Below, piece after piece: positions 1 through 4,966 of a stretch of DNA of 5,786 nucleotides. Location of the stretch: assembly GCA_001824635.1 (NCBI GenBank), contig MHYB01000034.1, forward strand, positions 1-5,786. The letters are read 5' to 3'. Under the pieces are notes generated by a model that saw nothing but the letters and a program-made list of their open reading frames with translations, did not search any database and was not told the DNA's origin. Numbering within the stretch: position 1 is the first letter of the stretch; every line of letters begins with the position of its first letter. The position numbers and the translations under genes were made by a program. Source of the stretch: Planctomycetes bacterium GWF2_50_10. Lineage in GTDB: Bacteria > Planctomycetota > Phycisphaerae > Sedimentisphaerales > GWF2-50-10.

Positions 1-170
1 TCGCCGTAAAGCCATATCTGGGTGAGGTTGTCAAAGCATTTATCTTCGGCGATCTGCGCGGGGGGAAGGTGGCAATGGTAATCGTAGATGGGCATTTTGG
101 CGGCGTAGTCATGATAAAGACGGCGGGCGGTTTCGGTTTGGAGGAGGAAATCTTCGGTCATGAAGTCCAT
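1..170 (-). CDS. uxaC: Glucuronate/galacturonate isomerase UxaC, N-terminal fragment (cut by window edge)
   Basis: Uronate isomerase converts D-glucuronate to D-fructuronate and D-galacturonate to D-tagaturonate in the cytoplasm, the first step of hexuronate breakdown. Reading the minus strand from an ATG at 170-168 gives 56 codons open to the window edge. The peptide begins MDFMTEDFLLQTETARRLYH and continues with MPIYDYHCHLPPAQIAED (residues 26-43) and NLTQIWLYG (48-56). The DFLLQTETA-LYHDYA opening, the DYHCHL metal-binding HxH (H32, H34; amidohydrolase fold) and the NLTQIWL segment are typical of UxaC. The family is about 460-470 residues, so most of the gene lies beyond the left edge. Of the two in-frame ATGs (170 and 161) the first is preferred because GAGG at 176-179 sits five bases before it. 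It follows gnd by 72 bases, the widest gap in the cluster, and may have its own promoter. Identification is strong despite the shortness. Confidence 0.93.
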   Translation of the reverse strand, partial: MDFMTEDFLLQTETARRLYHDYAAKMPIYDYHCHLPPAQIAEDKCFDNLTQIWLYG

Positions 171-175
171 ATTCG

Positions 176-179
176 CCTC
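176..179 (-). promoter_or_regulatory. Ribosome binding site of uxaC
   Basis: On the minus strand GAGG lies five bases before the ATG at 170 and fourteen before the alternative ATG at 161. The spacing selects the upstream start. Confidence 0.6.
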
Positions 180-189
180 AATTCAAAAC

Positions 190-201
190 TGAACAAGTTC
201 A
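190..201. promoter_or_regulatory. Small palindrome TGAAC-AA-GTTCA, possible operator
   Basis: TGAACAAGTTCA is a two-fold symmetric site with five-base half-sites and a two-base centre. It lies between the large inverted repeat and the uxaC ribosome binding site, just downstream of the predicted transcription start of the candidate promoter at 213-241. A repressor site there would block uxaC transcription. A 10-base symmetry can arise by chance and no regulator gene is in the window, so this is only a candidate. Confidence 0.25.
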
Positions 202-230
202 CATGCCCCTGGATCATACCAGAGGCATGT
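201..230. repeat. Inverted repeat with 12-base arms between gnd and uxaC
   Basis: The arms are ACATGCCCCTGG (201-212) and CCAGAGGCATGT (219-230), separated by the six-base loop ATCATA. They match at 11 of 12 positions. In the minus-strand transcript the odd pair is U-G, so all 12 positions can pair; in a plus-strand transcript it is C-A. On the minus strand no T-run follows the stem, so it is not a standard terminator for gnd; the T-run (230-234) lies on the plus-strand side. It could be a folded mRNA element protecting the gnd 3' end, an attenuator, or a protein-binding site overlapping the candidate promoter. Confidence 0.7.
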
Positions 231-241
231 TTTTAATGCAA
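213..241 (-). promoter_or_regulatory. Possible internal sigma70-type promoter for uxaC
   Basis: On the minus strand TTGCAT (236-241) and TATGAT (213-218) are separated by exactly 17 bases. TATGAT matches the -10 consensus at five of six positions, while TTGCAT matches the -35 at only three. The -35 hexamer begins right after the gnd stop codon, and the -10 is exactly the loop of the 12-base inverted repeat. Transcription would start near 205-207, about 35 bases before the uxaC ATG. The weak -35 and the surrounding symmetry would suit regulation. Such hexamers also occur by chance, and readthrough from gnd could be enough. Confidence 0.35.
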
Positions 242-242
242 C

Positions 243-1700
243 TTAAGCTGTGTAGGTATTGGCTGTGGTGTTTCCGCCGCGGCCGGTCCAGTTGGTGTGG
301 AAGAACTGGCCACGCGGTTTATCAACGCGTTCGTACGTGTGGGCACCGAAGTAGTCTCGCTGGGCCTGGAGGAGATTGGCAGGGAGGCGATCGCAACGGT
401 AGCCGTCGTAGAAGGACAGGGCTGCGGAAATGGCGGGCATTGGCACGCCCATTTCGACTGAACTCATAATAACGCGACGCCAGGAATCCTGGGCGGCGGC
501 GGTTGCCTTCTGGAAGAACGGGTCAAGGAGAAGGTTGGTAAGCTTCGGATTGGTGTCGAAAGCTTCCTTGATCTTTCCGAGGAAGACTGAACGGATAATG
601 CAGCCGCCTCGCCACATGAGGGCGATTGGGCCGTAATTGAGATTCCATTTAAATTCGGCAGCGGCGGCACGCATGAGCTGGTAGCCCTGGGCGTAGGAGA
701 TGATCTTTGATGCATAAAGTGCTTTGCGGAGGTCGGCGATCATCTGCTTTTTATCGCCTTTGAAGGCGGGCTTGGGGCCGGAGAGGACTTTGCTTGCGGC
801 GACGCGTTCATCCTTGATGGCTGAGAGGCAGCGTGCGAAAACGGCTTCGCCGATGAGGGTCAGGGGCATGCCTGTGTCGAGGGCGGACAGGACGGTCCAT
901 TTGCCGGTACCCTTCTGGCCTGCGGTGTCGAGAATGAGGTCAATGACTTCTTTGCCATCCTGATCCTTGACAGCGAGGATGTCGCGGGTGATCTCGACGA
1001 GATAGGAATCGAGTTCGCCCTTGTTCCATTCGGCGAAGACTTCGTGCATTTCCTTATTGGACATGCCCATCGATTTCATCATCTGGTATGTCTCGCAGAT
1101 CATCTGCATGTCGCCATATTCGATGCCGTTGTGGACCATCTTGACGAAGTGGCCTGCGCCGTTTTCGCCGACCCATTCGCAGCAGGGTTGGCCGTCATCG
1201 GTCTGGGCGGCGATTTTCTGGAATATGGGTTTGACAGCGGGCCAGGCTTTGGGTGAGCCGCCTGGCATGATCGACGGGCCAAGGAGTGCGCCTTCTTCGC
1301 CGCCGGAAACGCCGGTGCCAATATACAGTTTGCCTTTTGATTCGACATACTGTGTACGGCGGGTGGTGTCGGGGAAGTGGCTGTTGCCGCCGTCGATAAT
1401 GATATCGCCGTCTGAAAGGTGCGGCAGGAGCAGTTCGATAAAGTCATCCACTGCCTGGCCGGCTTTGACCATGAGCATAACCTTGCGCGGCGAAGCGAGA
1501 TTGGCGACGAGTTCTTCGATGGAACGGCAGCCGATTATCTTTTTGCCTTTAGCACGGCCGTTGACGAAATCGTCTACTTTGGACGTTGTGCGGTTGTAGC
1601 AGGCGACGGTGAAGCCTTTACTTTCCATGTTAAGGATGAGGTTTTCACCCATTACTGCCAGGCCGATAAGGCCGATATCCGCTTTTGTTTCCTTTGTCAT
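243..1700 (-). CDS. gnd: 6-phosphogluconate dehydrogenase, decarboxylating
   Basis: Oxidises and decarboxylates 6-phospho-D-gluconate to D-ribulose 5-phosphate and CO2, usually with NADP+, in the oxidative pentose phosphate pathway. At 485 residues it has the length of the long, dimeric form. Visible features: Rossmann GLIGLAVMG (10-18); YNRTTSK (35-41), where N36-R37-T38 suits the NADP 2'-phosphate; the family signature IIDGGNSHFPDT (101-112); VSGGEEGA (131-138); and GHFVKMVHNGIEYGDMQ (183-199). From the known family, K187 and E194 are the acid/base pair, with S132, H190 and N191 binding substrate. The C-terminal tail YFGAHTYERVDKPRG...HTNWTGRGG (450-476) reaches into the partner subunit's active site. 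The start has AGGGAG nine bases upstream (1710-1715). It follows the kinase by 47 AT-rich bases in which I see no convincing promoter or terminator. All key residues are intact. A gnd gene inside a hexuronate operon is unusual and suggests that 6-phosphogluconate is made by this cluster. Confidence 0.98.
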   Translation of the reverse strand: MTKETKADIGLIGLAVMGENLILNMESKGFTVACYNRTTSKVDDFVNGRAKGKKIIGCRSIEELVANLASPRKVMLMVKAGQAVDDFIELLLPHLSDGDIIIDGGNSHFPDTTRRTQYVESKGKLYIGTGVSGGEEGALLGPSIMPGGSPKAWPAVKPIFQKIAAQTDDGQPCCEWVGENGAGHFVKMVHNGIEYGDMQMICETYQMMKSMGMSNKEMHEVFAEWNKGELDSYLVEITRDILAVKDQDGKEVIDLILDTAGQKGTGKWTVLSALDTGMPLTLIGEAVFARCLSAIKDERVAASKVLSGPKPAFKGDKKQMIADLRKALYASKIISYAQGYQLMRAAAAEFKWNLNYGPIALMWRGGCIIRSVFLGKIKEAFDTNPKLTNLLLDPFFQKATAAAQDSWRRVIMSSVEMGVPMPAISAALSFYDGYRCDRLPANLLQAQRDYFGAHTYERVDKPRGQFFHTNWTGRGGNTTANTYTA

Positions 1701-1747
1701 TATACAATTCTCCCTAATTTTAAGTTTTTCGTTTTACAGTTTTGTTA

Positions 1748-2821
1748 TTAGCGTTTGACTCGCGCATTGCCGTTCCATATACTCCAGAGCTGGTCTTCAT
1801 CGGCAGGCTGAGCATAATCGGTAAGCATAGTTACGGCAAGCGATCCGCTGGCCCAGCCAAATCTGGCACATTTTTGAACATCCCAGCCCTTGAGTATGCC
1901 GTAAAGCAAGCCGCCTACAAAGCCGTCGCCGCCGCCAATACGATCAAGAACGCCTATCTCACGCGGCTTGATAACTTCCCAGGTCTTGGTGTCGGTTACC
2001 AGTGCGCCCCACAGATGACTGTTTGCCGATACAACTTCACGAAGTGTGGTTCCAAAATAAGTCGCGTTGGGGTAGGCAGCCTGAACTTGGCCGATCATTT
2101 CTTTGAAGCTGTCGATTTTCTGGTCAAGTCCCTGACCGCCGGCTTCCGGGCCTTTAAAGCCAAGACAAAGCTGGAAATCTTCTTCGTTGCCAATGAGGAT
2201 GTCGCTGCGAGAGGCGATCTCGGCGAACGTCTGCGCAAGTTCTTTTTCTCTGCCTTTCCAAAAGCTGGCTCGGTGGTTTAGGTCGAAGGATATAAGCGAG
2301 CCGTTTTGCTTGGCAACACGGGCAATATCAAGACATAGTTTGCTGGTCTTGGGCGACAGTGCCGCAAAAAGTCCTGAAAGGTGCACGATCACCGCCCCTT
2401 CCTTCGCGAAAATTTTATCAAGGTCGAAGTGTTCCGCGCTAAGCTCTCGGCCAACTTCACCAGCTCTGTCGTTATGAACTCTGGGGCCGCGAGCGCCGAG
2501 GCCGCTGTCGGCCATATTGATCTGATGGCGATAGCCCCATGGGCCGCCCTGTTCGAATTCAGGGCCTTCAAAATCCATCCTGCGACTTTTGAGATTATCC
2601 TTTATAAAGTGCGAGACAGGGCTGCCTTTGACAAATGCCGTCAGGACTTTTGTCGGCATGCCTAGATATGAAGCAACGCTTGCAACATTGCTTTCAGCAC
2701 TGGTGGCCTGCATTTTGAAAGTGTCGCTGCAATGGAATGGCTGCGAATCAACGGGGGTTAATCGTATACCCATGCTCGTCGCGACAAGAAGAGAATATTT
2801 CTTTGATGTGCTTTCGGTCAT
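1748..2821 (-). CDS. PfkB-family sugar-acid kinase (KDG-kinase-like; gluconate possible substrate)
   Basis: An ATP-dependent kinase of the ribokinase/PfkB family, 357 residues, slightly longer than typical 2-keto-3-deoxygluconate (KDG) kinases (about 310-340). The C-terminal signature VLDRIGGGDGFVGGLLYG (291-308) contains the anion-hole glycines and catalytic base D299. FDLNHRASFW (179-188) resembles the DLNYR segment of KDG kinases, and ILIGNEEDF (208-216) is the usual N-x-x-E region. The N-terminal MGIRLTPVDSQPFHCSDTFK (17-36) also parallels KDG kinases. Oddities: the usual GE(I/M)M strand reads ATSMG, and the first-signature Gly-Gly before A-E-x-N-V-A reads Thr-Ser (TSAESNVA, 40-47). These line the sugar pocket, so the substrate may differ from KDG. 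The start has AGGAG six bases upstream (2828-2832), and the gene begins 23 bases after the LarA homologue. KDG is the conservative substrate; D-gluconate is the alternative suggested by neighbouring gnd and by the absence of a dehydratase gene. Confidence 0.9.
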   Translation of the reverse strand: MTESTSKKYSLLVATSMGIRLTPVDSQPFHCSDTFKMQATSAESNVASVASYLGMPTKVLTAFVKGSPVSHFIKDNLKSRRMDFEGPEFEQGGPWGYRHQINMADSGLGARGPRVHNDRAGEVGRELSAEHFDLDKIFAKEGAVIVHLSGLFAALSPKTSKLCLDIARVAKQNGSLISFDLNHRASFWKGREKELAQTFAEIASRSDILIGNEEDFQLCLGFKGPEAGGQGLDQKIDSFKEMIGQVQAAYPNATYFGTTLREVVSANSHLWGALVTDTKTWEVIKPREIGVLDRIGGGDGFVGGLLYGILKGWDVQKCARFGWASGSLAVTMLTDYAQPADEDQLWSIWNGNARVKR

Positions 2822-2844
2822 TGTTAACTCCTAAACAAATTCAA

Positions 2845-4113
2845 TTATGATATAAACCGCTCTCTCCAGGACCAAAGCCCCATGCCTGGATTCGAGATAT
2901 AGAAAATGTTTTCCCCATTTACGGTATTATAGCCGTCGATGAGCTTTTGGGGATCATAAATTTTGAGCATTGTGTCGAGGTGGGCATACTTGAAGTTTAT
3001 GCTTTCGATCTCCGCTTTAGAGACATTACCAGGGCAGTAGGTAATTGAGAAGCGGTCTTCGGATGAGCCATGGACGAGATGGGCAGCGGCGGAAAGATTA
3101 TTCTGGAGTTCGGGATTTTTCTTTACCGAATCGAGTACCCTCTCCGTACCGATATAGCCATATTTGCGTATGAGGCGATCAATTTCTTTGTCTTCGCCGA
3201 ATTCCTTGAGGCCCGGAGCGAGGACGATAAGTTCGCCGCCGTCGGCCATTGCCATGCGGGTGCGGTAAATACTTTTATTGCCCAGCCAGGTGGATTTGAA
3301 TTCGTGCGGGTCGAGATATACTACGACTTTTTTGAGGCGGTTTTCGAGCATCTGGAAATTGACTTTAAGGCTGAGCTGGGCCGCTAGGCGGAAGCATTCG
3401 ATATCATCGCCGATGTAAAGGCCTCTTGTGACCGGCCCCTGCGGAGTTGCGGCGACAACGGTCTGGACGTAAACGATCGGCAGTGATCTCACGAAATTAT
3501 CGGAAGCGTAATTGAGCACCTTGCGAACGGGCGTATCTACACGGCCCATGATGCGTTCCATTCCATAGACGGCGCCAAGGAAATGGCTTTTATTTATGCC
3601 TTCTGCGCCGCCGGTGCCGACGAAGATATTCTTGTTGTAATTGGCCATACCGATGACTTCGTGAGGGACAACCTGGCCCAGCGAGAGGATGAGATCAAAA
3701 TTGCCTTCGACGAGAAGGTTATCGACCTGTGCGGGCCAATCGTAATCCAATTTGCCTTCGCTTACCTCCATCATGAAATCCGACGGGACTCGGCCGAGTG
3801 TAGCAAGGCCTGTTCGCCAGTCGTGATTACGAAAGAGGCCCACGGGCGTATCGCCGAACATGCGGGCGATCTCTTTTTCGGACATGGGAACGTGAGTGCC
3901 CAGCGCAGGGAGGATATCCGTAAGCGTGGGGCCATAATATTTCCAGCACATGTTCGTTAGGTCGCCGGCGCGTGAGTAAAAACGCGTACCATCTGGAGGA
4001 ATGGCGAGCACCTTATGCTTTTTGCCGAGCTTATCGAGAGCGGCATATAGGCCGGCCTGGAGGTCTTCGAGGCTCAAGTTGTCAGTTTCGCTTCCGCGTT
4101 TATAGTACAGCAT
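2845..4113 (-). CDS. LarA-superfamily nickel-dependent 2-hydroxyacid epimerase (candidate D-mannonate/D-gluconate 2-epimerase)
   Basis: A 422-residue homologue of lactate racemase LarA (DUF2088 fold), the usual length for the family. LarA uses a nickel-pincer nucleotide bound to a lysine to move hydride at the carbon next to a carboxylate. Compared from memory with Lactobacillus plantarum LarA: PDGTR (40-44) gives D41 and R44 (LarA D72, R75); LGTHVP (71-76) gives H74 (H108); VVPHEVIGMANYNKNI (148-163) gives H151 (H174) and K161 (K184, cofactor attachment); NKSHFLG (174-180) gives H177 (H200, Ni ligand). The +10 and +26 spacings from H151 match LarA exactly. K280 may correspond to K298, less surely. 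The glycine-rich GGPK context of lactate racemases is replaced by ANYNK, so lactate is an unlikely substrate. The family is known to include D-gluconate 2-epimerases. Placed straight after a mannonate-forming reductase and before a kinase and gnd, C2 epimerisation of mannonate to gluconate is my inference. Start: AAAGGTG (4118-4124), four bases before ATG. The lar cofactor-maturation genes are not in the window. Confidence 0.9.
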   Translation of the reverse strand: MLYYKRGSETDNLSLEDLQAGLYAALDKLGKKHKVLAIPPDGTRFYSRAGDLTNMCWKYYGPTLTDILPALGTHVPMSEKEIARMFGDTPVGLFRNHDWRTGLATLGRVPSDFMMEVSEGKLDYDWPAQVDNLLVEGNFDLILSLGQVVPHEVIGMANYNKNIFVGTGGAEGINKSHFLGAVYGMERIMGRVDTPVRKVLNYASDNFVRSLPIVYVQTVVAATPQGPVTRGLYIGDDIECFRLAAQLSLKVNFQMLENRLKKVVVYLDPHEFKSTWLGNKSIYRTRMAMADGGELIVLAPGLKEFGEDKEIDRLIRKYGYIGTERVLDSVKKNPELQNNLSAAAHLVHGSSEDRFSITYCPGNVSKAEIESINFKYAHLDTMLKIYDPQKLIDGYNTVNGENIFYISNPGMGLWSWRERFIS

Positions 4114-4129
4114 GGTACACCTTTAAAAA

Positions 4130-4948
4130 CTATACGCCTGAAAATGCGGAGAATCCGCCATCAACAGGTACAACTATCCCAGTTACGAATTTGGCGGCAT
4201 CTGAGCAGAGCCAGATCAGTGTGCCGGTAAGTTCGGATGCTTCACCAAAGCGGCCCATCGGCGTATGCTCAACGATAGTTTTGCCGCGGGCTGTAAGATT
4301 GCCGGTGGCTTCCTCGGTGAGGAGAAAACGGTTTTGGGCAGTAAGGAAGAAGCCCGGGGCAATAGCATTGACGCGGATGGTCTTTGAATAATTCTGGCAC
4401 ATGTGAACGGCAAGCCACTGCGTGAAATTGCTGATGGCTGCCTTTGCTGCTGAATATGCTGCGATGCGGGTAAGCGGGCGGAACGCGTTCATGCTGGAGA
4501 TATTAATAATTATGCCGTCGCCTCGGTCGGCCATGGATTTGCCGAAAACCTGGCTTGGCAGGAGCGTTCCGATGAAATTAAGGTCGAATACGAAGCGTAT
4601 TGCATCGGCGGGCATATCGAAAAAGCTCATTTCGGCATTGGCGGTGGCCTCCTTCTTATTGCCGCCTGCGCCGTTTATAAGGATATCAACCGGGCCAAGC
4701 TTTGAAATTACCTGCTTTTCAGCATCGATCACACTTTGCTTATCCAGCACATTGCATTTTACAGCAACGGCCTTGCCGCCGGAGGAAGTGATCTGATCGG
4801 CAACTTTTTGTGCGCCAGGTTCGGAAAGATCCAGCACCGCTACTTTTGCGCCAGCCGCCGCCAGTTCCTTTGCCATTGCGCCGCAGAGCACGCCGCCTGC
4901 TCCTGTAATAGCCACTATTTTTCCACTTACGTCAAACATATTGCTCAT
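4130..4948 (-). CDS. uxuB: SDR-family fructuronate reductase (D-mannonate oxidoreductase)
   Basis: Predicted to reduce D-fructuronate to D-mannonate with NAD(P)H in the cytoplasm. At 272 residues it has the classical SDR length. Seen: nucleotide-binding TGAGGVLCG (15-23), VLD with D40 at the end of the second strand (favours NADH), INGAGG (91-96), FDLN with N124, SSMN with catalytic S152, YSAAK with Y165 and K169, NAIAPGFFLT (194-203), and the C-terminal VTGIVVPVDGGFSAFSGV. The GGVLCG form of the glycine loop, the NKKEATANAE insert after the NGAGG motif, and the VDGGFSAFSGV tail resemble SDR-type D-mannonate oxidoreductases such as B. subtilis UxuB (YjmF), which is unrelated to E. coli UxuB. 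An SDR acting on tagaturonate or another keto acid remains possible. The start at 4948 is preferred over an ATG at 4939 because AAGGG (4956-4960) lies seven bases upstream. Gaps are 18 bases to uxaE and 16 to the LarA homologue, implying co-transcription. Confidence 0.88.
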   Translation of the reverse strand: MSNMFDVSGKIVAITGAGGVLCGAMAKELAAAGAKVAVLDLSEPGAQKVADQITSSGGKAVAVKCNVLDKQSVIDAEKQVISKLGPVDILINGAGGNKKEATANAEMSFFDMPADAIRFVFDLNFIGTLLPSQVFGKSMADRGDGIIINISSMNAFRPLTRIAAYSAAKAAISNFTQWLAVHMCQNYSKTIRVNAIAPGFFLTAQNRFLLTEEATGNLTARGKTIVEHTPMGRFGEASELTGTLIWLCSDAAKFVTGIVVPVDGGFSAFSGV

Positions 4949-4955
4949 AATTTTA

Positions 4956-4960
4956 CCCTT
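4956..4960 (-). promoter_or_regulatory. Ribosome binding site of the SDR gene
   Basis: AAGGG on the minus strand lies seven bases before the ATG at 4948 and sixteen before the in-frame ATG at 4939, which decides for the longer protein beginning MSNMFDV. Confidence 0.55.
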
Positions 4961-4966
4961 TATATA

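Noticed and set aside
201..234. Rho-independent terminator at the gnd end
   Set aside because: The T-run follows the stem only on the plus strand, where there is no gene to terminate; on the minus strand the stem is followed by mixed sequence.
1021..1599. 192-residue open frame on the plus strand inside gnd
   Set aside because: It is antisense to a fully conserved 6-phosphogluconate dehydrogenase and its translation has no family motif; it is a shadow of codon bias.
1698..1747. TATAAT overlapping the gnd start codon as a -10 box
   Set aside because: There is no -35-like hexamer at suitable spacing, and transcription would begin inside the coding sequence; the AT-rich 47-base gap otherwise shows only a ribosome binding site.
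1742..2281. 179-residue open frame on the plus strand over the kinase 3' end
   Set aside because: It is antisense to the conserved PfkB signature region, with no ribosome binding site or recognisable domain.
3583..4391. Plus-strand open frames opposite the LarA homologue and the SDR
   Set aside because: Both opposing minus-strand genes have catalytic motifs throughout; the plus frames show none.
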